Assembly: GCA_935421135.1 (NCBI GenBank)
Contig: OW285189.1
Coordinates: 20,400,298 to 20,464,297, forward strand
DNA from: Bugulina stolonifera
Taxonomy: Eukaryota > Bryozoa > Gymnolaemata > Cheilostomatida > Bugulidae
Reading direction: 5' to 3'
DNA: 64,000 bases
The notes beneath the pieces are model-generated. The model worked only from the letters and a program-made list of their open reading frames with translations. It was not told where the DNA came from and ran no database searches. This document shows positions 10,589 to 21,526 of the stretch, one piece after another. The translations under genes were made by a program, and so were the position numbers. Numbering within the stretch: the first letter of the stretch is position 1; each line of letters starts with the position of its first letter.

Positions 10589-13500
10589 CTACTCTTGTAG
10601 GATTTCAAAAATGAGCGGTGTCGCTTCTCTTCTCACTTTGTGCCTCAGGGCACCTAATGACTTCACATTGGTTTCGCTATGTTCTCTCAGCAGTGGTAAA
10701 AATAGTAAAATCTCTGGAAAAATATTTGGTTTGTCTGGGTGATTCTTTTTCAATGTGTACTGGAGCACCTGAAATTCCAACATGTTCATAATATAGGAAC
10801 AGCAAACATGTTTGATAGATAGCAACACTGTTGTACAGTATGCTCTAAACAACACCATGGCTCTGAAATAGTGTATCAACTTACAGGTAGTAGGAAATCT
10901 TGTATCTTCTCAACTTGGTCAGACCTTTGAAGTCCAACTCTGTCCGGCATGCATATAAAAAATGCTAGCAGCACTGCTGTGTCTTCAACAGTGAGTGAAA
11001 ACTTCTTCATTTTGGATATGGTTCTGCAAGAGTGTAATTTTTGGTTACCAATACATTTTACTTTGCAGTGACTTACAACATAGATTCACTTCTAAAATAA
11101 ATGAAGAATGTGCATGTATAAGGTTATGTGTAACATATTTTTATTTGGGCAGAATGTGTTTGCATTAGGTTCAATGTCTCCTTGAAAGTATTATCCACAA
11201 TATGGACCAGCTAATGGCAAGCCAATCGAAAGAAACCAGCATTTTATTACATAGTTGTTTTACTGAATGTTGTGTAAATTGGGCCTGAATAGACATAAAT
11301 TATACTGTAGGTGTGTGGTACTGAATTTATACATCAACATGTACATTATTTAGTTGTGATGCCTAACAGAAGAAAATTACCAAATTAGTGTCATCGCTTA
11401 AACCACAGTTACCCATGTCGGTTCTATAGAATCATGCTGCTCAAAAATTTCACTTGTACATGTGTAGATGTGAAAAGAACAAAGTTGCTCCCACCTTTCG
11501 GTTGTGCTGGCTCTTCTTATTTCGTCCAGAAAAAGGAATTATATTAGTGTCCACATTTGGTTAGATATGTAACCATGGGCGCCGTGAGTCCCATAATACT
11601 AATGTTATAGCAACATGAAGTTTACTCCAGCGAAACATCTTACAATTCATATTATTGCATAGAGAGTGCCAGTGCTGAAAAAATGTTGACACATTAGGAT
11701 AAATGGTTGAGGATTAGAGTACTATGGAAAACTTACAACTTCAGGCTTTCAATAAAGTCATCTCCAAGAATTTTCCTTAGAAGAACAAATGGAAGAATGA
11801 ATAAGTCTTCAGACTCCATATAATAAATTGCTGAACATTCAAGGTCTGCATACATTCCACGGTGTCTGTAAGATAATATCAGCAATACAATGCCATATCA
11901 AGAATAATAACCAACTGACCTTTTGTTACAGATAATGACTAGCAACTAAACGCTGACAATGAGTGTTGTTACAGAAAACATACAAGAAATGACAAGATGT
12001 TAATTTCTTATAGACGACAAAGTACATAAAACTCATTTATACGTAAACATGTCTTCATCTAGATTGCACGTCCATATGTGATGAGCAATTGAATATATGA
12101 ACGGATTTTCCCATCATATCAAGAATTCAATACTGTCGAGCCCATACAACAACTAGTAGGCAAATAACTCATTGAATGTACAAGCTGGAAGCTGCTCTTG
12201 GAGGAATGTGGATATATTCTGGGTAACCTATTGGTCTAACCTGAAGTTACCATTCATGATTGCATGTCACACCACACTATTGTATCTGTCAATCAATAGT
12301 AAACTGATAACAGCAAGCTGGTCATGAAGATCTTCGAGCATTATTATTTATTATCCACATCAATGAAATCATGGTAACTTTGGAGTTGTTTCCTACTGGC
12401 TTGAATCACAACTAACCGACATAGTTTGTATAAAGCTGCCAGTGGTAAATGACAGTATATAACCTTCATGTAGAACAGTTACCTGAGAGCGTTAAGAGTT
12501 TCCACTCTTCCACGTTTCAGCAGTATTATTTTATCGTCTATTAGTAAATCAGAGTAGCCTGGTATTGATTTGGCGAATGAAGTCATTCCATACAGTATCT
12601 GTTCTACGGTGATTGACCAACCAGTGAATATTAGGTCATGGATGGCCTCAAATTCTGTTGTGTGATCTTCAGCCCCTTCAGCCATCCTCATAGCCATTAT
12701 ATGCTCATTTACAGTTTCATACCACTGGAAAAGCATCGGGGAGGGTTCATTTCCTGGAGAGTATAGCAACTTAGCTTCCTGACGATTAAGTGGGTTGGTG
12801 ATCAATTCTTGAACCCTGGAATCTATTTCATCCTTACTGGTATAGAATGGTAGAAGTTGAGGAAAGCTCTGTTGGAATTGCCAAGTAAGCATGGCTAAGG
12901 TCTCCGCACACTGGTGAAGATCAAAATGTTTACTAAAACTATCATTTGCTTGAATACGCTTCACCTCCCTGGTATCTTGTGTTCTCTTCTCATATGTGTA
13001 ACGGCCTTTCTTACAACCTGGAAAAGTAAACGTAGAGTAAACCTAAGTTCACATGTACAATTCACCCTCTTGGATGTTTGTCAGAACAGCATACAACAAG
13101 AGAAGGGAAAAATATAATATCCTATTCCTTGACATCCTCCCAAAATAGAGTCTCCATGAGTCTATGTTATAGAGAACCTGAAGATGTTAGTAGGCCTGCT
13201 GATGGAATATTTTATACCACAAATCAAAGACACCTTTTCCTAAATTCAACTATAGAGAGAGAGACTGCATTATTGGGTAGACCAGCCATTTTATCTCACG
13301 CCTATCTTCTCCTTCATCAACATGGGATACACTTTCTCTGCATTAAATACATAACTAACAAATCTATTGGAATCTTCATGACCTAAATTTCATGTGCAGT
13401 CCAATTTGAACAAGAAATTACCGACCCATTTCTGGTGTAGATGTCGTGAACGCACTGGCCCATGCCTATCTAAATCTCCATTTTCTAACAAGAGACTTGA

Positions 13501-14753
13501 GTGTGCTGATGAGCTAGGGATAGCCTGCTTCAGCCAAACAAAAACGCCAGTGGCTATCTTGCCACTTTTGCTTGTGACCTAGGTCGGTCGCTAGAACACC
13601 ATATTATGAGAAAAACGAATCCAATGTCTATATTACCTTCAGTTTGTTACTAGCATAAATGCTGCAAGGTGTACTAGATAACTAATAAACATCACCAAGA
13701 TTATCTATACTTAATTAGACATGCAGCTTTGCAACAAACGCATCTGTTAACTTGTTGTACAGGTTACTAAAGTTTACTTAACCAGACATGCAACTTTCAG
13801 CTACTCACCTTCTCTTGTCATTCCGATAGACAGACATTTCTTGTGTCTGCAAGCAGAACATGTGATTTTCCCTTTAGGGTTATCTGCACACTTTCCATCA
13901 CGTTGGCATGGTTTAAAAGTCTCTCTCTGTCCCAAAGATCGACGAAAAAACGCCTTACAAGCTTCACATGTATTGGCGCCTAAAATAATATCACACATCA
14001 TAACAACATATAAAAGGCGACATGTGCAAACATCTGTATATTATGATGTATTTTTAGCAAAAAATTATTTTTGAGCAGATTCTACCACAACAACCTTGAA
14101 GGTCTGTAATAAAATACATCATTATATTAAAAAATGGCCAAACCCCCTAACATGTGTATATTATACTACTAATAATACCAATAAATGGGTGTACAAATGT
14201 AGTTTAGACATTTGGGGAAGAAACTATGTACACAATTTACAAGGAACAGCAAGAAGAACCCAGGGTGATTCAGCAGTTTAACAATATACACATGCCAGCA
14301 TGGATGACAGAAAATACTAGAGGATACCAGCATAAAATGAGAAATGTGTGCTCGTGTGTAGTAAGCTGCATACTGGTATAATTATCTACATGTACATTTG
14401 GACATTGGTTAAACTACAGATTTGATATGTTTACTATTCCACAGTGCCGAAATCGAGATCATTTTAGGATCATGTCAATCATATATTTTTGATCAAAATG
14501 TAGGCTATAAGTTTTAAACGACTATGTTGATGATAGCCTTAGGTGGTTGTGAACATTGGGACATACCATAATGATAGCCAGAAGCTGTTGCATTACAAAC
14601 CCTACATGGAGGTAGGAATGTAGGCAACACGGAAAGTTTTTTCTTTGGTTTAACAGGTTCTACAGATTCATCTTCCACTGTTTCTTCCACTTGCATATTA
14701 GCACAAGGTGAAGGACTGTTCATAGATAAGTCAATAGCACCGTGGCTGGCCAT
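10589..14753 (-). CDS. Nuclear receptor, copy 2 (inverted paralog)
   Basis: Paralog of the receptor at 457-4586, in opposite orientation. Exons in order of transcription are 14753-14567, 13979-13809, 13017-12483, 11865-11737, 11023-10885 and 10768-10589. They total 1341 nt, or 446 aa. Exon lengths equal copy 1 (187, 171, 535, 139, 180) except exon 4, which has one extra codon. Both zinc fingers are intact, the P-box is again CEACKA, and the C terminus ends in an AF-2-like LIFEIL. The ligand-domain signature FAKSIPGYSDL and the following LLKRGR are kept. The region after about residue 105 of exon 3 and exon 4 differ most from copy 1, so ligand or partner specificity may have diverged. There is no premature stop or frameshift. 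Confidence 0.93.
14076..14117 (+). repeat. Short dispersed repeat, copy 1 of 2
   Basis: About 40 bp starting AGATTCTACCACAACAACC and ending in TCTGTAATAAAAT is repeated at 31136-31175 with only a few changes. It lies in the first intron of receptor copy 2. Confidence 0.6.
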
Positions 14754-16180
14754 TTCATCAGAAAAGTGTGAGCTAATTATTTCTTTTGGTAGCAGCTAGG
14801 AAAAAGCAATACAAATATTTTTGTAAAACTTTTGAAGCATTAATACGTTGATATGTGAATTTATCACCTTTTAAAATAGGTGTAACATTGTAGTGAGTAT
14901 AACATACATGCACAAAACCAAATGTTGCAAGACATTCATTGCCGATATATTCTATTGCTTGTGTAGACCTGAGCCATGTCTACCTGAGTGGGCTGAGTAA
15001 TATTAGAATAGAACATCTAGGTCCTAGGAGCTACATGTACATACTAGTAGCCTACTAGCTACAATAGTGAGAAAAATTCGATACCATTAGATCTTAAGTT
15101 AGTAAATAATTAATACTAATAAATGAAGAGGACACCTGCTTCCTACAAATGTGTAAAGTTAAAAAAGTTAATTTGAATAATGACCCTTTCAAAACTTAAC
15201 ACCCAAATGCCACAAACGCTAAAACATTGGCTTGATATCCAGTTGAAAACCTCCGGCTGCTAATAATCTCCTTACCAACTTACAAGATAGTTCAGGACTA
15301 GAGTGAATAATGCACTGAATTAGCTAGCGAGGAAAAAATCCCAACCATGGCACAAACAATACATTCCATGTATACACAGCACGTATTATCCATCAGACTT
15401 CCAAGGGTGTTTACTCCACTACTCCAGATATGAAGCTCAAGACCTCCCAATTAGTAGTTTATTGAATATAGATTATTGAATAGGAGAATAATAATTTTAA
15501 TACTTGACTATAATCACTGTATACTTTATAGGCCTATAACATTACATAAGGATAAGCCTAATAAAAATAACAAAAAAAAAACATTATCGATTATGATTAT
15601 CATACCAATGTAATTATGCATTGATTATTTATGATTAGGCTTATGCACTTTAGGTCAAAAATATATTTATTACATTATTTATTGTTTACAAAACCATACT
15701 CAGAGTGTAGTCAGTGATGAATATTAATATAGGAAAGAGTTCTAATAGAGAATTACATTATTATTTGTGGCATGGATAGTTTAAATACATAGATTTAGTT
15801 TTTGATTATAGAAAAGGCTATATCTCAAGTCGATTCGAACTACAATAAATATTAATTACTATACTATAATAAATGATCTCTCAGACTCGTACCTCTTATT
15901 AATTATATTATTTATTAATAAATTTTGATTTAAAATTAAATTAAAATTTACATAAATAAACAAAAATTACAGCAACAGAGCTCATGAATCGTGACACAGC
16001 TGTACCCTACTACTTTTTGCCTTACTCTGCTTACACATAAATGGCGACGCCCAGGAAATTTTCTTCGTTCAAAATTTTATTGATTTCCAATAATTATGTT
16101 GGAATAAAATAGTTTTATAGCATAGAAAAAAATAGCCATTTTCAGCAATAACAAGTAGCGCATAGTAATACTAGTCTAAA
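14754..16180. other. Upstream region of receptor 2
   Basis: About 1.4 kb between the receptor 2 start codon and the LINE element, very AT-rich at 15480-15980. No supported ORF. It probably contains the receptor 2 promoter, but I cannot place it. Confidence 0.5.
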
Positions 16181-16226
16181 AGAGGGCCAGAGTGCCTGTG
16201 AGTCTGTCCAGCAGGTGACAATTGAT

Positions 16227-16245
16227 TGATAGTGACTCACTATCA
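16227..16245. promoter_or_regulatory. Palindrome with AP-1-type core in the LINE 5' UTR
   Basis: TGATAGTGACTCACTATCA is a palindrome of 9-nt arms around one central base. It contains TGACTCA (16233-16239), the consensus for bZIP AP-1-type factors. It lies about 150 nt upstream of the ORF1 ATG, where LINE internal promoters act. A regulatory role is inferred. Confidence 0.4.
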
Positions 16246-16398
16246 ACTATTACAGGCCACCTTAAACTGCTGGGAACGGCACAGCCCTTTGATCGGTTTA
16301 CTGTGCAGCTGCTTGTCTAGCCTTCTAAAATTTCATTTCATGAAAATACTGGCCATAATAGTTATTCATGCCCCTGTGGTCTGAATGTGGAACAGTTC

Positions 16399-18420
16399 AT
16401 GAATAAATACAAATATGAATCCAAGGAATTTAAATCAGATAAAGCGGAAGATATTCTGCTTGCCACAAAAATTCCCCAGAGCCATGAGAAATACCTCGTA
16501 CTTATCAAGAAACACTTTCTGATATTGTCCCAAAGATACCATCCAGACAAAAATTCCCCAGAACAAGCTGTTATCTGCGGGGCAACTATGGTTTCACTAA
16601 ATAAAGCGCTCTGCACGATAGAACAGAAATACTACCAGAAAACAGAAGAGAAATCAACGGCTATCAAGGATGGCAAAATATACAAATACAGAGCCAAAGA
16701 AATCATCACATGCCAACATCACGAAAGTGTAGCTGCTTACTGCCACCCTTCATATTTAGGGGAGTGGAAAACTATTCTTGAAAGAGAATTCCTGCATAAA
16801 CCATCGAACATACAAAAAGGTATGCAGTTTGGAAACCCCAAGCAGTCACTGTACATTAATCTGTATAACACCGGCACAGTTTTCATCCAAGGAAACCTAG
16901 CCATTTCATACTCAATAGAAAACATGGAAAGATTGATTTCGCTCCTACCTATACCTAGTCCAATGGACCTAAGGAAAAGATCCACTGCATTCAAAGATGC
17001 AGTCAAACTATTCCCAGACCCTGTCTACCACAAACAAGAACTGTTGTCGCTAATGGATCACTCAGAAGATGCCACTTCAAATAATAAGCAGGTCAACGAA
17101 GAACCAAATACCCGACAATTGGTCCAGCATGTCTCAACACTAACTAAAGACTCAACACCAAAAAATGTGTCCCCCAGTCTTTCATCAGACTGTAGTGAAT
17201 TCAGATACCAAGAAAATCACTCTGCAGTGGAAAGTACACCCACAGAAAACTCTAAAATCCTGCAATCACAGTCCTTGGAACTGCAAGACCAAACCATGCA
17301 ATCAACCCTCTCCATGGCTATGACCATGATTCACAAACTAGAACAAAGACTAAACTCTGTAGTTAAAGAAACCAAAAAATCCCAGAGCGAGATGCAAAAT
17401 CGTATAGCACTCCTAGAAAAAGAAAACCAAGAGCTAAAAAGCAGTCTCGGACCAAAGATAAGCTACCTACTACAACATCAACAGAAAAGCTTCTCTCAAC
17501 CTAAGGAAAGTATCTCTACTCAAGATTCCACCACTGTTAATTCAGGTCCTGACCATCATGTGACTGAAAACAGCTGGAAAACTGTCAATCACAAAACAAA
17601 AAACAAAACGCATCAACAGTCAACAATTGCCAACAAACTCTCCACTACCGAGGAATCAAACACCATCAAATTTCAAGTAGACAAAGTGGCAGTCATTGAA
17701 AGCATCAAAGAAACTAATAAAACCTCCTCTGATGACAAAGTGAGAAGAGAAATAGGTAGCCACATCGACAAAGTGATCATTGACCGGATCACTCATTACC
17801 CCCACAATAAGAGCAAGCTGATGATTCAACTGGCCTCCAAACAAATGAGAGATAATGTTGTGAGCAACTGGCCCTCAAACAAGATATTCGGTTCCTCAAA
17901 GGCAAGGTTCCCAACTAAAGATGCGACTAACACAGTCGGAGTAGCAAAAGGTGTACCTCTTGATATGCTGGACTCTGATCTCCAGGCTGACCTGGACAAA
18001 TCGTTCCAAGAGACCAGATACTACCGCATGACAAAAGGACCATCAAAACAAAAACTAAGATCGGTGAAAATCTACTTCAAGACCTCAGATGACCTGGAAA
18101 AAGCAATCAGCGATGGCCTTAAATTAGAAAGCCAAAATCAGTATGTGAGAGTGGAGGCACTAAAATGGAAACCACACGTTAGACACTGCACAAACTGCTG
18201 GCGTCTTGGTCACTCTCAGAGCCAATGTAACAGCGAAAAAGCATGTGCTCATTGCGGAGAAGACCTCAACGTTGGGCCTCATATCATATGTGCCGAGCAA
18301 CCAAAATGTCGCAACTGTGGTGACGAACACAGCGCCGATCAACGAGACAAATGCAATGAATACAAAAGAAGACTAACAAAAATACAACGACGCCACGAAG
18401 AGCTCCACAATGGCTGTTAA
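16399..18420 (+). CDS. LINE ORF1 protein with J-domain-like N terminus and zinc knuckles
   Basis: A 673-aa nucleic-acid-binding ORF1 protein from the first in-frame ATG (an in-frame GTG lies 12 nt earlier). Residues about 15-80 resemble a DnaJ J-domain: a basic helix ending SQRYHPDKN with the HPD tripeptide at 48-50, followed by a helix with LNKALCTIEQKYY. Next comes a segment with LYINLYNTGTVFIQG, of unknown fold. Residues about 300-354 form a predicted coiled coil (HKLEQRL...IALLEKENQEL). A basic gag-like region follows, then Cys/His knuckles from residue 597 (CTNCWRLGHSQSQC, CAHCGEDL...HIIC, CRNCGDEHSADQRDKC). Known LINE ORF1 proteins coat element RNA and act as chaperones. A J-domain would additionally suggest Hsp70 recruitment, which is my inference. 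Confidence 0.85.
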   Translation: MNKYKYESKEFKSDKAEDILLATKIPQSHEKYLVLIKKHFLILSQRYHPDKNSPEQAVICGATMVSLNKALCTIEQKYYQKTEEKSTAIKDGKIYKYRAKEIITCQHHESVAAYCHPSYLGEWKTILEREFLHKPSNIQKGMQFGNPKQSLYINLYNTGTVFIQGNLAISYSIENMERLISLLPIPSPMDLRKRSTAFKDAVKLFPDPVYHKQELLSLMDHSEDATSNNKQVNEEPNTRQLVQHVSTLTKDSTPKNVSPSLSSDCSEFRYQENHSAVESTPTENSKILQSQSLELQDQTMQSTLSMAMTMIHKLEQRLNSVVKETKKSQSEMQNRIALLEKENQELKSSLGPKISYLLQHQQKSFSQPKESISTQDSTTVNSGPDHHVTENSWKTVNHKTKNKTHQQSTIANKLSTTEESNTIKFQVDKVAVIESIKETNKTSSDDKVRREIGSHIDKVIIDRITHYPHNKSKLMIQLASKQMRDNVVSNWPSNKIFGSSKARFPTKDATNTVGVAKGVPLDMLDSDLQADLDKSFQETRYYRMTKGPSKQKLRSVKIYFKTSDDLEKAISDGLKLESQNQYVRVEALKWKPHVRHCTNCWRLGHSQSQCNSEKACAHCGEDLNVGPHIICAEQPKCRNCGDEHSADQRDKCNEYKRRLTKIQRRHEELHNGC

Positions 18421-21400
18421 AATCTGTCAACTAAACATCAACGGAATGTCCAACAACACCATAATGGCACTAGAGAGATATATCTGGAAACAAGAGATTG
18501 ACATAGTCTGCCTCTCAGAAACTAAACTCCACGAGCTGCCACACGGAGTCTTTTCGAATATGAACTGCATTTTGAGACCTAATGTGGATAATCCGAAACA
18601 CCGTGGAGTGGCTTTGCTTGCAAAGAATAATATGCAATTCACAAGGTACCCAGAGCTAGAACCACTGTCTGCGGACATGTTAGTTAGCATCATTAAGATA
18701 GGCGGCCGACGGTACTTTGTCTGCTCAGTGTATTCCCCTCCCAATGACAGCAATAAGCTCCAAGAAATTCTTGTTGCTACACAGAACATAAAGGAAAAAA
18801 TGTCAGCACTAAAAGTAGAAGGTCTCATGTTGATTGGTGATCTTAACGCTCGACATGGGACTTGGGGAGACCACAGCCAAAACAAAGCAGGTACATCCCT
18901 CATGGAGTTCCTACAAAAGTGGAGATTCGAGATCACCTTCAACCATGGAAGCCCGACATTCCTATGCGACAATGGTTCAAGTTACATTGACCTATTCATC
19001 ACAACGGAAGGCTTGTCAAAGTACGTCATAAACCAATACTCAGATGACTCCGTAGAACTTTTCACTGGTGCCCCCCACAGGGGACACGTGCCAGTCATAA
19101 CAGAACTCAGTATGCAAAAGCCTGTCATTACACCCAAAGAGTACTTCAAATGGAACGAGGCTGACTGGTACTCATATAGTCACACGTTAGAGACAATGTG
19201 TGAGCGTCATATGACAGGCTTCACCACATCAACAGATCCTAACGATGTCTGGAACACTCTGAAACACATCTTAACGAGATGCAAACAACTCTTTGTTCCA
19301 TCAGCAAAAGCAAACAAACACAACAAACCATACTGGAATGCAGAACTTTCTAAGCTTTCAGCTGATCTCCGTGATGCAAGAGCTCGGTTCAAGTATCGTT
19401 CTACATATGAAAATGGAGAGCGGCTAGACAGCATCAAAAAGCAGTTTAAGGACGCATTGTCTGCAGCCCAACAACAATACTTGGAAATAAAATCATCAAA
19501 ACTAAATGACCATAATGGTGAACACTTCTGGAAAGATTTCAAAAACGTCTTTCATAAAAAAGAGAATAACCTGATTGGAGACCTTCGAAACACAGACAAC
19601 GGTGTTATCCAGGATGATCAAAGTAAAGCTAATTATATGTTCAACAAGATATTTGGTGGTAAACCCATCACCACCAACCCCCAACATCCGCCCAATACTC
19701 AGAATGCCCATATACCAGCCTACGTCCATCAAGTCAATCAACTGAATCAACCCATCTCCATCCATGAGATAGAACAAGCAATAGGAAAGCTGAAAACCTC
19801 AGGGAAAAGCCCAGACTTTGACGGCATTCACCCTAAAATGCTGAAACAAGGTAACAACTTCTTCCTGATTGCTCTGCACAGCTTATTCAACAGGATCATG
19901 GCCACTCACGTATGGCCATGGAATGCTTCAAACCTGGTCATCTTTCTGAGAAAGCCAGGAAAGAAGGACTACACAGATGTTGGCTCCTACAGACCGATAA
20001 CTATAAGCTCACATGTCGGAAAGACATTAGAGAGGATACTGGAGCAACGTCTTCGCTCACTAGTCGAGTCGTGGTCACTAATACCAGACACACAATTTGG
20101 ATTCAGACGAGGCAGAGGTACACTAATGTACTTGCTGAACCTGCTGGCCGATGCAACACAACACATAAAGAATAAACAGTCCACAGCTGCACTCTTCCTT
20201 GATCTACAAAAAGCCTTCGATACTGTCTGTCATCAAAAAATGATCTACAGGCTCAAAGAGCTAAGAATAAATGGAAATTTCCTGCAGGTGGTAAACTCCT
20301 TCCTGACTGGCAGGGAGATAAACCTTAAAGTTAATGATTACGTCCACCCAGCAGAGAGATGCAAAATTGGCCTGCCACAAGGCAGTGTGCTATCACCCCT
20401 GCTCTTCATTATCTTTATTAGAGACATGTTGACAGATACAGATGGCCGAGGCCTACAATACGCAGATGACTGCACCGTTCTAATGTCTGCTAAAGACTCG
20501 ATGGAGTTGCAGACAAAAATTGAAAACAACTGCCAAATAATCCAAACTTGGATGGAAAGATGGACACTCTTAATCAACTTTCAGAAAACTGAGATTGTGG
20601 TTTTCAATGGAAACATCACACCTCCTGTCATAAACAATAACCAAATAAAACTGTCTTCTTCATCAAAAGTCCTTGGCATCACTGTTGATAACCAACTAAC
20701 TTTTGAAAAGCAGCGAAGCACTAGCTTAAAAACTTTCAATCAACGAATAAGTATGATAAGGCCCTACATATATGCTGGTCTCAACTGTGAATCTGCAAGG
20801 AAAGTATTCACACAGGTTATAATGCCAAAGGCGCTCTACGGCTCATCCCTTTGGGACGTGAGTGCCAAAATATCCCTCTATCCTTACCTCAAACTGCTAC
20901 TTGGAGCCCACTACAATCCCCCCAATGAATCCCTACATTTACTGATAAATATCCCACCTGTCAGCCTTCTCCACACAAAAGAGAGACTACTGATAGTTCA
21001 AGGATTAGTAAAAATTGGCAAAACTGATATGTTAACAAACACCCCTAAAAGCCCTCTCACCAAGTCTTTCATAGCTGATGTGAGGAAACTAACACCTCGT
21101 TCTACTCTACTCAATGGCACACAACCCAAAGATATCTCAACAACCAAAATAAACGGATGCATACAGAAGGAGTGGCTAAGACAATGGAGAACTCATCATA
21201 GAGATGGGATATGCCCATATGGGTTACTCTCCGACCTGCACCCGGAACATGTATTCCAATTCCCTCTGCCACTGAACAGCAAAAGAAGGGAAATAGGTGC
21301 TCTATGTGACCTGCTGACTGGCCAAAGTAGACTCCAACTGTTCCAGTATAGAGCAAAGTTGAGCTACAGCCCAGTGTGCACATGCTTACAAGAAGAAGAG

Positions 21401-21526
21401 TCGGCCCACCACTACCTCTATGTTTGTGCAGACTACCTCACGGCCAGAAAACTTACAAATCCAAAAACCGATGAATGGTGCTCAATAATAGCCTTTCTCT
21501 GCCTCACCAAGCGGCTCATGTTCTGA
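18410..21526 (+). CDS. LINE ORF2: APE endonuclease - reverse transcriptase
   Basis: A 1038-aa protein that would nick target DNA and reverse-transcribe the element RNA. The endonuclease domain shows LNING (N9/N11), SETK (E37), VYSPP, GDLNARHG and a late RGHVPV in place of the usual SDH. RT motifs are SPDFDGIHPKML, SYRPITISSHVGKTLE, QFGFRRGRGT, FLDLQKAFDTV, GLPQGSVLSPLLF, YADD at 684-687 and VLGITVD. Near the C terminus CTCLQEEESAHHYLYVC is the Cys-Cys-His-Cys motif common in Jockey/I-type elements. No RNase H domain is visible. The ATG overlaps the end of ORF1 (ATGGCTGTTAA, 11 nt), so translation probably depends on termination-reinitiation. Confidence 0.93.
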   Translation: MAVKICQLNINGMSNNTIMALERYIWKQEIDIVCLSETKLHELPHGVFSNMNCILRPNVDNPKHRGVALLAKNNMQFTRYPELEPLSADMLVSIIKIGGRRYFVCSVYSPPNDSNKLQEILVATQNIKEKMSALKVEGLMLIGDLNARHGTWGDHSQNKAGTSLMEFLQKWRFEITFNHGSPTFLCDNGSSYIDLFITTEGLSKYVINQYSDDSVELFTGAPHRGHVPVITELSMQKPVITPKEYFKWNEADWYSYSHTLETMCERHMTGFTTSTDPNDVWNTLKHILTRCKQLFVPSAKANKHNKPYWNAELSKLSADLRDARARFKYRSTYENGERLDSIKKQFKDALSAAQQQYLEIKSSKLNDHNGEHFWKDFKNVFHKKENNLIGDLRNTDNGVIQDDQSKANYMFNKIFGGKPITTNPQHPPNTQNAHIPAYVHQVNQLNQPISIHEIEQAIGKLKTSGKSPDFDGIHPKMLKQGNNFFLIALHSLFNRIMATHVWPWNASNLVIFLRKPGKKDYTDVGSYRPITISSHVGKTLERILEQRLRSLVESWSLIPDTQFGFRRGRGTLMYLLNLLADATQHIKNKQSTAALFLDLQKAFDTVCHQKMIYRLKELRINGNFLQVVNSFLTGREINLKVNDYVHPAERCKIGLPQGSVLSPLLFIIFIRDMLTDTDGRGLQYADDCTVLMSAKDSMELQTKIENNCQIIQTWMERWTLLINFQKTEIVVFNGNITPPVINNNQIKLSSSSKVLGITVDNQLTFEKQRSTSLKTFNQRISMIRPYIYAGLNCESARKVFTQVIMPKALYGSSLWDVSAKISLYPYLKLLLGAHYNPPNESLHLLINIPPVSLLHTKERLLIVQGLVKIGKTDMLTNTPKSPLTKSFIADVRKLTPRSTLLNGTQPKDISTTKINGCIQKEWLRQWRTHHRDGICPYGLLSDLHPEHVFQFPLPLNSKRREIGALCDLLTGQSRLQLFQYRAKLSYSPVCTCLQEEESAHHYLYVCADYLTARKLTNPKTDEWCSIIAFLCLTKRLMF

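Noticed and set aside
18427..18972. Antisense frames within the LINE ORFs
   Set aside because: They are shadows of ORF1 and ORF2, without motifs of their own.
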